Shown here piece after piece: positions 47,226 through 58,800 of a stretch of 64,000 bases of DNA. Origin of the DNA: Tubulanus polymorphus (lineage: Eukaryota; Nemertea; Palaeonemertea; Tubulaniformes; Tubulanidae). Every line of letters begins with the position of its first letter. Position 1 is the stretch's first letter. The position numbers and the translations under genes were made by a program. Location of the stretch: positions 2,029,001-2,093,000 of the forward strand of contig NC_134031.1 of NCBI RefSeq assembly GCF_964204645.1. Reading direction: 5' to 3'. Under the pieces are notes generated by a model that saw only the letters and a list, made by a program, of their open reading frames with translations, was not told the origin of the DNA and ran no database searches.

Positions 47226-50200
47226 TCACACGTCTTCATCCACATTTTGTTCGGGTAGAGACTCTCCCGCTGCATCCAGAGCTTCACCGCTTTCCGTGTG
47301 GTTGAAAAGTGATTTGTACGCTGCAAAGAAAAGAGCGTGACTATAATCTTTGCATAAATCTAATTTTTCAAAGTCGGTCCCGAATGGTTGGAAATCGTCG
47401 TATAGGAGCCTCCCCAGGCAGTGATCGCGATGCCAGACACCCACAATCAGCAACCGATATTGTTCTGCCTATGCCCGGTATACAAATAGCCTAGTCTTCT
47501 GGGCCCAGAAACACAGTCGTGACCTCAGTGAAAAAGTGGTCTAAATCATGAGGCCGGTTGTTAGATTAGCTCTAGTTGGTAAAAGAATGGTCTTCAATCT
47601 AATTCACGAATGTACAGCTGGACCCTGAATAGCAAGATTGCAAGTAAATTCATATTCTACCCGAAATTAAGCCTCGGTTCGAACAGACGCAGCGATATAA
47701 ACAGGAGTTAGCGAATTGAACAGCCGCGTTTAGTTCTTAGTGAACCGTCTCGGCACCGTGCCGGTCGCGTGGGTTATTACGTATGATACCAACAGAGCGA
47801 TAGAGGTAGCAGTGAATCTTTTCCATACTTACCCGGTTCAGGTGTTGGATCGTTCGAGCGGTGGTAACCTCCAGCCGCCTCAGCCACACAGCCGGGCATA
47901 CACGCCAACGACTCTACAAAACCTTCTTTATCCGTCAACCAGTACGTTTTAAGCATCCCCTTACCCTAACGAACGATAAAGAACCTTACGAGGATAAGAT
48001 ATGGAGATTTTCTCACGTAATGTCGTCAAAAAGTCGGAAGATTCTGGCCTACCTTGAGTTCCATTTCGCCTCGAAATTCAAACTTGAATACCGGATCCAG
48101 AGCCAGGCCACCGTAGGTCACGTGACTGCAATGGATCCGACCGGCTGGATTGAAAAAAAGTTTACAAATACAGAGAGGTCCAGTGATAAGGTTAGTAGCA
48201 AACATTGCCTAGAGATCGGTGGGACGCACGAAAAACACCTATAATGAAGTATGCCTTTTACTTGCATCCAAAGTGGAAAATGAAGCCCCGATATCTGTTG
48301 TTCTTAAGATCTGTAACAAAATGATTTAAAAATAATTTTCACATGACTTTGTACTTACGTTGGCCGGAGGCTTCCATACGCGAGGCCGTATTCACCGTGT
48401 CTCCGAACAGACAGTATCGCGGCATCTTTGAACCGACCACACCGGCAACCAGAGCACCTACAAACAGTCAGCGAAAACGTAATTCGATCAGTTAATTTCA
48501 TTAGCGATCAGCGAGAGACGAACGAACGGAAAAATTCGCGGCGGATTCTATATTTTTGTTGTCAATACGCGGTGAAGGTTATTTGATTATTTCAGCTCAA
48601 GGCGATGTCTTTAAATGCTAAGGACGACGTTCTGTGGGCATTCTGTAATCACAAATACCACCCTGGACCCAGTTCTACAGTTGTGAGTTATGATTTGACT
48701 CTGGGTTAAATCATTGAGAATGAATTGATTTTAACTCAGAGTTAACCCTAAGTCACGACTGTAGAAATGGGTCCTAGACGTTATATGCATCGGATATCCG
48801 ACCAAAACCCGCAGAATCAGGTATACTGGCACATCCTCAAGTTCGGGGCCACATACTATAAAAGATCTATCTTGATCTGATTTGATTTATTTGACGATTA
48901 TCAAATTGAAACCCATACCTGTGTGTATTCCGGATCGAAGCTGCATCTTTGTACCGATCATGTGCGGGATTTCCACGTGTGACACGTGATGCAGTAAATC
49001 TAGAGCCATCGATGCTATTTCTGTCAGATGTTTCCTTGCGTTACGTTTCGGCACGCCTGTAAGAATCAAGGAGACGAGTGTATGACCACAATAACAATAT
49101 TCCTGAATATAACCGGATATAGTTGATATGTTAAATGAACAACTAATAGCTCAAAGAATACTGTATTCCTGAAAATGACTATAAGAATATAATTGAAACG
49201 TTGAACTACTAGCTCAAGGAATACAGTATACCTGAAGATGACAATCAGAGTCGAAATGTTGAATGAACTACACTAGCTCAAGAAATACGGTATTCCAGAA
49301 GATGACACTCAGGATATAGTCGATATGTTGAATGAACTACACTAGCTCAAGAAATACGGTATTCCAGAAGATGACACTCAGGATATAGTCGAAATGTTGA
49401 ATGAACTACACTAGCTCAAGGAATACAGTATTCCTGAAGATGACTATTAGGATATAGTCGAAAAGGAATACAGTATTCCTGAAGATGACTATTAGAATAT
49501 AGTTGAAACGTTGAACTACACTAGCTCAAGGAATACAGTATTCCTAAAGAAGACTACAGTAAGGTATTACAGTCGAAAAGATGAATAAACTTCAAGCTCA
49601 CGGAATCTTTTCAGACTCGTCGGACATGTCGAAAAAGCACAAGGCCGCTATATCTACGTGTTCCAACATTAACGCTACATGTTCCGCTACAGACTGACCT
49701 GATACGATCATATACGCGTCGCCGATTGTTTCTACTTTGTATACGTCATAAATACCGATCCGAGCGTCGAAACACATGTACAATCCGTTCAGCATCTGAA
49801 TCACCTGAAACATTGACAACGACGACGTTAGTTAGATCGAAATCGCCTTGGACTGTCTTCAATCCAAGCTATTATTGTGTAATGACCTGAGATGATGTTA
49901 TAACAAATACCTGTATAGGCGTACAGTTCGCTGATATCTTCGTGAAGCCGACGATATCGGAGAAATAGACGGTCGCGTCGTTGTAGGCTTCAGGTATGAC
50001 GTGTCGACCCTCTTTCAGTTCTTCGGCGACGATTTTCGGCAACATTTGAAACAGCATCGAATTAGTGCGGTGTCGCTCCTGATTGAAAACCTTCGTCTGG
50101 TCGGATAATGTATTCGCGTAGCGCTGTATGTCCGACATGATGGCTTTAACGAACGTGATCACCAACGGGCAGATAACGATAACCAGGATAAACACGCTTA

Positions 50201-52138
50201 AACTAACCGTCAAGTTTTTGACGTCGCGTTTCAACGAATTGTTCAGTTTAACTAGAATCACGTTAGCCACGTGACGCTGCACCTCATTCAATATATCGAT
50301 ATAGATAGTCATATTGTCGAACCAGTACGTGCTCATTTGCCAAGACGGCTGGTGATTGGTCAGATTGTTTCGGCTGATTTCGTTGCGCATGTTTGAAATG
50401 TGATAGGTGAAGTTGTTCGTCGTGATGTACTTCTTTTTTTCGCCGTCGAAAATACTTTGAATTTCGGGTATGAACTTCTTGGCGTTTTGCCAGTTACCGG
50501 AGCCGACGTTGTGCTTCTCTAAATACCACAGATAATGGCTGTCTATTTCGAACGACCCGCGCGAGTAGAAAACGCCCCCTAGCGTCCTTTCGATACCCAT
50601 ATCTTCTTTACTCATAACTAACAGCTGATAGGCGACCAGCGACCGCCAGACCTCGCCGTCTTTCGATTTTTGTATGGACATGTACATCCAATCGATGAAG
50701 ATCTTTATCGCGTTCGAATAGAACAGAATTTCGCGATAGGCGTCCGTAGTATCAGGCTCCAGGTAGGCGCGGTGGTTGCGGATGTACTGCAGGAAATCGT
50801 CGCGCGTGTTAAACTGCGCTAATCCGACGGATTTATCTTCGCTTTTCGGCCATTGCGTCAGACTTTCGAACGCCGAGTCGGTGTCCGGGTAGCGTTCACG
50901 TAGAAACATACGCGTTTCGGCTCCCAGTGTGCTCAGATACAGCGCAGTCATGTCCCGTTCTCTCTGTAGGTTGTGGATGACGACCGCGGTCTCCATGCTG
51001 AATTTGATCGTATCGCGTACGATCGTTTTCGCGTCGTTGTCTTTAGAAATCGTCGACAAGTCGATGACGCACATGACGCAAAGCGCCATGATCGGTATCA
51101 ATGTGAGGATCATCATTTTGGTCATCTGAATTTGTTTACCTGGCGATGACGAAACGCTGACATTCATTTTTACAGGATTTAGGGAGTTTGTAACAAGGTT
51201 GAAACTACTAGCATTTCAATTGGCACGTTTTTAGTTAAGAACTTTATCAAATAAACCAACGTTTTTGGTCTTATACATAAATTATGGAACTGTAGAACCA
51301 GAGTCCAGTTCAATGCAGTATATAAAATATATTTCTAAATCCAAAACGGTATCCACCTTCATTGTGCAACTGGCATCAGGAGTTTATCTATAAACTCGAC
51401 ATAATATTTGGGAATTCATGTTGGCATGAAACATAAGCCTTTTAGAATGCAAAGAAAATGAGCTCCGAGTCGCTTGCACGGATTTAAGACCAGTGTAAGA
51501 GCGACCTAGTTCTATACTAAATCTAACAACGTAATAATCTTAACAATTGAGACTGAAACAAGGCCTTGAAGAATGAGAAATTGCGACATGTGATTTCGGC
51601 TACGCGGTTTTGGAATTCTATCCATGCATCAAAACATACAGAAAATACTTGTATTTATGGTATTTGATGGATTTCCATATAAATTAGCCAATTGTTTCAC
51701 TTCCCATCATTAATTACGTGAAATTATGTTCCGCTGTTGTGCGTAATGCATTGACTTGGCGAACGACCTATATCTGTGAAACTGTAGAACCCAGGGATGC
51801 AGCATAGGGCAACGTGTACCATGGCTTAGATTTAAGACCGGGATAAGACCATCTTAGTTCTATAGCAAATACAACAACTTTAGAACAGTTTTCCTTTGGA
51901 CTTAAGAAGTCGTCACGACTGCGCAAAAAGGGCCAGGGAGCCACAGACCACAACATACAGAAGTACCTGCTTTTGTGAGCGGGCTAACACCGCATATTCG
52001 AGTCTTATCTTCCGCGTCGTCAAGAGCATCGGTAAAACTATCATCTTGATTCGTTCGTTTCGTCCAGAAAACCAACTGTTTCTCATTGCTATCGAGACTA
52101 CCGTCGGTGTGAAAACTTTCAGCGTTAATCAGAGACAT
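47226..52138 (-). CDS. NIT-domain receptor guanylate cyclase (NIT-GC A)
   Basis: Predicted membrane guanylate cyclase making cGMP from GTP. Coding exons on the minus strand: 52138-51967, 51139-49911, 49804-49699, 49056-48919, 48457-48359, 48144-48053, 47965-47833, 47320-47226. They sum to 2064 bases (687 residues) with every phase matching. Order: cytosolic N-tail; TM1 about 64-86; NIT sensor about 95-345 with conserved [19 protein letters not shown] and [17 protein letters not shown]2 about 371-392; coiled linker ending [10 protein letters not shown]; cyclase domain from about 445. Metal aspartates are D452 (YFSDIVGFT) and D496 (GDAYM). Guanine-selecting residues are E492 (KVETIGD) and C564 (YCLFGDTVN). 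Transition-state N571 and R575 are present, so it should be catalytically competent as a homodimer. Exon 1 has a strong acceptor (TTTTGTCAG) 12 bases before the ATG, implying a 5' noncoding exon. An extra C-terminal tail of about 60 residues, rich in acidic residues, is absent from its neighbour B. NIT-domain cyclases in other animals have been linked to NO/nitrite sensing; the ligand here is inference. Confidence 0.93.
48665..48774. mobile_element. 110 bp palindromic MITE, family R1, in an intron of NIT-GC A
   Basis: GGACCCAGTTCTACAGTTGT and ACGACTGTAGAAATGGGTCC are inverted ends; the inner GACTCTGGGTTAAAT and TTAACTCAGAGTTAA also pair. It lies between the exons at 49056-48919 and 48457-48359. 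Confidence 0.65.
49085..49565 (+). repeat. Tandem array of about 68 bp monomers, family R3, inside NIT-GC A
   Basis: Six to seven copies of a monomer with GGAATACAGTATTCCTGAAG, then GACTAT ... ATAGTCGAAA, then CGTTGAATGAACTACA and AGCTCAAG. Two adjacent central copies are almost identical; the outer ones are diverged or cut short. It lies in the intron between exons 49804-49699 and 49056-48919. GGAATAC/GTATTCC and GACTAT/ATAGTC are two hairpin stems in each unit. Confidence 0.85.
51775..51936. mobile_element. R1-family element next to exon 1 of NIT-GC A
   Basis: Left TGAAACTGTAGAACCCAGGG and right AAGTCGTCACGACTGCGCAA fit the family ends; the core has ATAGCAAATACAACAACTTT. It begins about 30 bases past the first coding exon, inside intron 1. 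Confidence 0.5.
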
Positions 52139-52148
52139 TGTGATGATC

Positions 52149-53241
52149 CTGACAAAATAGAGACAAAATATTATACGAGTTCGCAACCTGATCGTACAAA
52201 TACTAATCATAATGTTAATATTAATTATTTAGAAAGGAAACAAAAAATTATGTAAACTCAACCGCCGATCACACAACTATAGCTGTACTTCGATTTCAAA
52301 ATCAAAACCCCTGTTTCGCTCCCGGCAGGTGTGGTGGGTTTGTAAGGGACACTCAAATCAAAAAAATCAAACGAAATTTACCAACCAAATAAATAACAGG
52401 GTCAATCCCTATTTCAAGATAGAAAAAACATTTTAATGATTTATTTCATCATCAATTAAATCGAACAACACTACAAAATAAAGTACACGACAGAATTAGT
52501 AGATTGATGATAGCGACCCGAACAGAGCCATCAAGGCTGTACTAACTATCAGAGATAAAATCAACGATTATTATTATACTTAGATGAATTCGAATCAATC
52601 AGGAAATCGTAAAAATCAAAATCGTCGATTAATTAAACAGGACGCAAATCTTCTTCGAACAAAGGTTGAATAGACGACTAGCTGCAGGAAACCGGTGCTA
52701 TACTCGACTACTCAATCCCAGTACGCGATTTTATATCAGAATTCAATTTCGTCAAGTGAACTTACGTACGATTTACATCGGTGATATTCCTACTTGCATC
52801 AACACATCATACACGCATCACTGGAAAAATAACTCGAGTAATGACTGGTTAGTAATTCACTAATACGGGCTAGGAGAAAAAGTCAACTAAACCTATCAGT
52901 GCGCATGTCAGAAAATAACCAGATGCCGTAGACACCCTACCGGCTAACTAATTTTCATCTAATAATAATCATCTATACTTGGCGTGTTAATTAATCAACG
53001 ATGGGAACTATCTCGTGACTAAACGACGATCCCGCTGATATTTACGAAATCGTTTTTTCGCAAATTCGAAGTCGATCGATGATTACGAGGAGTGACTTAC
53101 GCGCGATCGAAGCGCCATGTTTTACTTTTTGCGAAGTATGGATATTTCGTTTACTCTTGCGCGTAAGCTCGGCTGCACCAGTGATATCTTTTATCGAGGA
53201 ACCTTTTTTTCGTTTCGAGGGAATCACGACTGCAGTCGAAA
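52149..53241. promoter_or_regulatory. Shared divergent interval between the two NIT-GC genes
   Basis: About 1.1 kb separates the two start codons on opposite strands. It is AT-rich with no coding exon and no repeat that I recognise; it contains the predicted 5'UTR intron of A. By position it must hold the promoter of B and probably that of A. I see no clear TATA box or named binding site, so this is a positional call only. Confidence 0.5.
53101..53240 (-). other. Probable 5' noncoding exon of NIT-GC A, antisense to the start of NIT-GC B
   Basis: A consensus minus-strand donor (GTAAGT) begins at 53100. A strong acceptor for NIT-GC A (TTTTGTCAG) ends at 52149, giving a 952-base 5'UTR intron with the ATG 12 bases into the next exon. 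The upstream limit of this exon is not visible, so the far boundary is a guess. If right, the A transcript starts within or next to the 5' end of NIT-GC B. The match of one good donor to one good acceptor is the only evidence. Confidence 0.45.
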
Positions 53242-56200
53242 ATGAAGTCGAAAGAAAAAAAAGTGGCCTCGATCTTGGCCGACGATGACACGACAATGTC
53301 TACCGATTCACAGGAAAGTTCCGGAGTCGCCCTCGATCAGTCGATTCGTAATACGCTCAATGAAACGGGAGACGCCGGGTGGATGGCTCTGTGTCGCGGG
53401 AATCCGCTGACACTTCGAGGTAAATTTCGAATCTAATATTTTCAATGATTTCAACGATTCATTGAAGAAAGAATTATGATTGGTTACTAATGACGTCTTT
53501 TTAATTCTCAATGACTCGGACGATTCAGTAAAAAGTTTATAATGACAACCTTCTCATTATCATTGACTTCATCGATTCAGTAAAATTATGATAAGTAACA
53601 ATGACGATGAACTTTTCAATCTCAATGACTTCAGTGATTGAAATTATGATTCGTTTTCAAAAAATGGTACGACCTCAACGATGATTTTGTAGAAGCTGCC
53701 ACAATGAGAGACGGTTGTCAGACATTCTCTTACCAATTTTTTCCTTTTCAGGTAAAAGAGTTCAAATGGCGAAGATGATGATATTGACGTTGGTTCCGAT
53801 TTGCGCTTTGACGGTTATTTGTATCGTCGATTTGGCGACGATTTACGCCGAAAACCGCGGACAGTACGACATCCGTGATAACATCCGGTTCAGCACCGAG
53901 ATCGGAACCGTCGTACACTACCTGCAGAAAGAGCGGGACATGACGGCGCTTCATTTGAGCACGATGGGCGCCGAGACGCGAATCTTTCTCCGCGAGCGGT
54001 ATCCGGACACCGATAAGGCTTTAGACAAACTGTCTAAATGGCCTGAGAAGACTTCCGGTACTATTTCGCAGTTCGGAAGCGCTAAGGACTTTCAAACTTT
54101 TATCAAACGCCATCGCGATAAACTGGAACCGGGCGAGACGGACACCTTTGCCGAGATCAAGTTCTATTCGGACGCTATCAAGATCTTCATCGATTGGATC
54201 TACGCCTTCATACAGGAATCCAGCGACGGTGACCAGTGGCGCAACCTAGTGGCGTATCAGTTGCTAGTTCTATCGAAAGAAGACATGGGAGTTGAACGCA
54301 CGCTAGGGGGCGTATTCTACTCGAAGGGCTCGTTCGAGAAATACAGCGATTATTTGTGGTACATGTCCAAGCATAACACGGGTATCGGCCGTTTTAAAGC
54401 GGCTCAGCGATTCACTGAAACAGTGGCGGATTTCTTCAACGAAGAAATTCCCAAACACACGAAAAACTTTACCGAATCGATTCGACGAATGAGAATGGAC
54501 ATCAGCCGTAACAATATGACCGGCCGAGAACCGTCCTGGGAAATGAGCACTTTCTGGTTCGATAACATGACCATCTACATCGACATCATGTTTCAGGTAA
54601 TTTTTCCCCTTTCTAACGATTCATAAGTTTTAATTTGGTGTCAAAAGAGGGATGGGTGACAACTAATCGCGCTAGAGGTTTTAGTTTAAAAAATGTTAAA
54701 ATCTGTCCGATTAATGCGGGACCTGTTGGACCGCCTCAAAATGGCGCCTGGAAACTTCCCTATCACTTTGATAGCTTCAGAAGTTTCTTTTTGAACAATC
54801 AAAGCACGTTGTTGGTCTATGCTATGACTCTTGGTTCGTTCCCGCGTCAGAGACATAATTCCAAAATAGATCTTAAGCCATGCCTAAACCATCCGGAACC
54901 TGAATCTGCGACCACGAATGTGGTTCAAGTCCAATCATAGGCAGGTTTCGACTGGTCTCTGCCGATTCCGGAATACTCTAATGGTGGGTTCGTTTCAACC
55001 ACGCCTTGCCAATTACGGAATAGCTTAACCTGTAACCTGATAGAAGCGGCTGGTAGAGAGTTTGGAAACCGGAGTTACATCTTAAACCGGTGTAATCGAA
55101 TCGAAACCCGTTTAGATTAGTCAATTCTAAACCCCAACCAACGGCGACAAGCATCCAAATTCGTCTTCAACTTTACTCACACTCATTCGTATTGTAGGTG
55201 CAAGTTAAAATGGCCGATGTCATCCTACAATCGCTGGAGGTGTCTCTAACCCGCGATCTAAAAGAGATGAGCGTAAGCATCAGTCTGTTCGCCTTGGTGG
55301 CGCTCATCTGCCCGGCCGTGATCACATTCGTGCGAGCCATCATGAACGACACGCAGAAATACGCGCTGAATTTGGCCGATCAGACGAAAGCGTTGGCGAA
55401 AGAGCGCAGACGCACCGACTCGCTTCTCTACCAGATGATACCGAAAATGGTCGCCAAACAACTGAAGAAAGGCCAACACGTTAGCGCCGAATCGTACAAC
55501 GAATGCACGATATATTTTTCGGATATTGTGAGCTTCACGAAGATATCGGCGGATTGTTCCCCGATGCAGGTGATATCCATGTTGAATAGTTTGTACATGT
55601 GTTTCGATGATAGAATCGATTGTTATGACGTGTATAAAGTTGAAACTATCGGCGACGCTTACATGGTTGTCTCAGGTAAACATAGATAGCATGACGAGGC
55701 AATTCAATAGAAAATGTCTTGTTTTTCAGATAATCTAAAATCAGATAATTAGAATGAAAAAATGAAGTCCGGAAAGTTTCCTTGATGTAGTAGGGCCTTT
55801 TTTTTTTCAACGTTAGTTCAGTATTTCCGAAGATGACTATTAGAATATTGTCGAAACTTTGAATAAACTACAACACTAGCGCAAGGAAACTTTCTGAACC
55901 CATTTCTCATTCTTATTGTGGTATTTTATTTATATTATCGTTATGCAGCACAGATTTAGTGTTTTTCATCAGTGTTTTTTTCAAAGGCTAATAACAGCCC
56001 CCAATAAGGCTCCAATTGAAGCATATGTAATTTCAAACTTTTGCCCATTCATATACACAAACCAATCATACGTTTTAAGATGATATGATTATGATATGAC
56101 TAAGATCACACGTTGCTTCTTTTATGGAATTGCTCCGCTAGCTAAAATTGCCTTTAGAAATAATAACAGCATTCATTATTTCAGGTGTTCCGAAACGTAA

Positions 56201-57424
56201 TGGCAGACGTCACGTGACAGAGATCGGCACGATGGCGTTGGATCTGATGCATCATATCGGACATTTAGAGATTCCTCACCTTCCTGGTCACAGGATGCAA
56301 CTCAGAGCCGGTTTACATTCAGGTACGGTCGATGGTCGATATCCACCTGCAGGGTCACGAGATTCTTAAGCCGGGCGTAAGCCGGCCTTGCGACCGCTTG
56401 CGACTCACTGCGACGCGACTCACTGCGACCGCCAGCGACGATCGCGTCGCAACGACCAACCGACCTACGCTACCTTGCGACTGCCAGCGATGGGTTGCGA
56501 CTGCCAGCGACGCCAGTCACAATGAGTCGCACATGTTCTACTTTCTGCGACGCGACGCGACCGTCGCAACCGATCTACGCGCTCTTGCGACTGGGAGCAA
56601 CTAGTCGCACAGAGTCGCTGACAATCGCGTCGCAACCGACTTGCGTCCCCACTTGTGACGCAACGCGACGATCGCGTCGCGTCGCAAGGTCGACCTACGT
56701 CCGGCTTACATTTGCGTGTTCTATATATAAATGTGCTCATTTTTCAATCGAAGGCCCTTGTGTGGCGGGAGTTGTCGGATCGAAGATGCCCAGGTACTGT
56801 CTGTTCGGAGACACGGTGAACATGGCCTCCCGAATGGAGTCGCATGGCCTTCGTAAGTAAATAACTTGTATCTCGATTTCAAACATCAAATATCTTATAA
56901 GTTCCTGTTATCAAACAGCAGATTGCGTCGAGTTATCGCTCCGACTGCCCTGGAATTCACGTCATACTTTGGAGAGAGTTTATTGGGACCGCGAGATCCG
57001 AGGCAACCGTGCAGTCTACTCATTATAGAAATATACAAATATTGGCCCTATATCTATAGAGAATGCTCTTTATAATATTTCCAGCGTCTAAAGTGCACAT
57101 AAGCGAATCTACCAGAGATTTACTTTACTCCGAATCTGAATACACGATTTCTAATCGCGGCGAAGTTGAGATCAAGGTAATGTAGTTGTTGTCGGATAGA
57201 TGGCGCGAGCGGGGAACTCGAGATTGACTCGAGAAATTAGTCATCCAGTCGTTACTAGAAATGAAGATCGATCAGTGTTCGTTTGGTTGATTTTCATCGT
57301 CTTTTTCTTACAGGGAAAAGGCAAAATGAGGACGTATTTTTTGGAATCGAAGGCTAATCTTGAAGAGTTGTTGCCGTGTCACGGGGGCTGCGTGGTGCTT
57401 CCATTGGCTGAGATGTACTCGTAA
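53242..57424 (+). CDS. NIT-domain receptor guanylate cyclase (NIT-GC B)
   Basis: Paralogue of the divergent minus-strand cyclase. Coding exons: 53242-53419, 53752-54596, 55198-55675, 56185-56322, 56754-56852, 57085-57176, 57314-57424. Total 1941 bases (646 residues), phases consistent throughout. Layout: cytosolic tail 1-60; TM1 about 65-88; NIT domain about 100-335 ([34 protein letters not shown]); TM2 about 368-390; linker with [11 protein letters not shown]; cyclase domain. Catalytic residues: D450 (YFSDIVSFT), D494 (GDAYM), guanine-selecting E490 and C562, transition-state N569 and R573. All are present, so an active guanylate cyclase is expected. The last four introns and the intron before TM1 sit at the same codons and phases as in gene A. 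B has an intron at residue 341/342 (FQ|VQV) that A lacks, and lacks A's intron after residue 467. The acceptor of exon 5 is ATCGAAG, weaker than usual, but phase and homology fix it. It ends shortly after the cyclase domain. AATAAA lies at about 57818. Confidence 0.93.
55800..55905 (+). repeat. Single copy of repeat family R3 in an intron of NIT-GC B
   Basis: AGTATTTCCGAAGATGACTA ... ATTGTCGAAACTTTGAATAA, then ACACTAGCGCAAGGAAAC. It lies in the same relative intron (before the GVPKRN exon) as the array in gene A. Confidence 0.6.
56376..56705 (+). repeat. GCGAC/TCGC-rich degenerate tandem repeat in NIT-GC B
   Basis: Irregular repeats of TTGCGACTGCCAGCGA, GCGACGCGACT and GATCGCGTCGCAACGACC. 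It is GC-rich in an AT-rich intron (between exons ending 56322 and starting 56754) and rich in self-complementary GCGAC/GTCGC words. Confidence 0.7.
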
Positions 57425-58565
57425 AAAGAGTTTCGTAATCCATTCGGGGCCGAACTTGCAAGAATGCTCGCTAAGCGTGTGGTGGTAGATCGCTTAACTG
57501 TCAACGAATAAGGGTTAGAAAGCTATTTGGGATGTGAGGTACTAATGCGAAGTCAAAAGTAGTTCATTTTCAACTACTCCGACTGTGTAACCGGGTCTAG
57601 ATATTTGAGAACAATTTCCTATTTTGGGAATGTAACGTTTTTCTGGTATTTCATAAGTAGTTTATAGAAAATCACGTTGGGTAAAATATAAGTATATCTA
57701 ATAGTGTTGAATAGTTGAAAGGTAATGATGCTGTTGAATATTGTCTATCAAAAAGTTCAAAATGTTTTAGAATATTGTATGTTTCTCGTTTTTATCGTTT
57801 ACTATGTATCCACTATAAATAAACGTTGTTTGTATATGAAAACAAAACTCGTTGATATTTCATCAGATACTGGTGAAAACAATCATCTGAAGACAATCAG
57901 GTGGTTATTTCAAGCTATAATGATACAACTATGTCAGATATCCACATATATCTACAGTTGTGTGATGCTGTCGCCCCTGGAACAGGAGACAAATAAGAAA
58001 TCACGTCCTAAGTAAAAAAAATTTGATTAATTTCATACTGGATATAACGAACATATTTTCTGGTCCCTTGAAGTTCGCTGTAACGAGGTTCCACGGTAGA
58101 AACAATGACCCAACTTAATGGACTTAACATAGGTCATCTTCAATTGAGTTAGCATCTAGATTAAAGTAAACACCAGTCTTATGGAGAACTGAGCCAAGGA
58201 ATGCATGGACTTAGCGATGCTTTTATCGCGATCCTCCACCGACCACACAGGGTTTCACGGGGAAGTAAGGAAAAACCAACTCGCAATGATGATCGCGCCG
58301 TTCTGTATTAGCTAACAGCGAGGGGGGTCTTACACTTAATCTTAGACGATAATCAAGCCGTACAAGTCACATCAAGGTAATATCGTAATTATGGTTATTA
58401 GACACTGTTATCAAAGGCGTTCGTTCTTTGACGCTTCGTCTGAAATTACCGGCGTCAATTCGATGCCGGGCAATTTGTAACAGCAGCCGCTCACAGAGAG
58501 AACTAGAGAGAACTAGTCTGTCGTCTGCTAAACACACGTGTGCGACTACACGTTTAGTGTAGGTA

Positions 58566-58800
58566 TCAATCTGAGGCCTGGGGTCCAGCCCACAGACACC
58601 CTGAAGCCTAAGTCAACGCCTCGGACACTCTGCAGCCTGGGTCCGACCCACAGACACTCTGCAGCCTGTGTTCAGCCCACGGACACTCTGCGGTAGCCTG
58701 GGTCCACCCCACGGACACTCTGCAGCCTGGGTCCAGCCCACGGATACTCTGCGGCAGCCTGGTCCAGCCCACAGACACTTTGCAGCCTGGACCCTGTGCC
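58566..58800 (+). repeat. Minisatellite, about 33-36 bp unit
   Basis: Seven or so units of CTGCAGCCTGGGTCCAGCCC followed by ACGGACACT. The minus-strand open frames over it are periodic by-products. Confidence 0.85.

Noticed and set aside
49085-49565. CRISPR array
   Set aside because: The repeats are about 68 bp, head-to-tail without unique spacers, in a eukaryotic intron.
49565-49698. Extension of the NIT-GC A exon past the GDAYMIVS block
   Set aside because: The frame stays open, but the donor at 49698 matches the intron position and phase of gene B, and the next exon restores the expected cyclase sequence.
53042-53296. Minus-strand 84-residue coding frame
   Set aside because: It overlaps the 5' end of NIT-GC B and shows no family. 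The splice donor inside it suggests a noncoding first exon of NIT-GC A instead.
54635-54940. 101-residue plus-strand open frame
   Set aside because: It lies wholly inside an intron of NIT-GC B, with no splice sites linking it to the cyclase frame.
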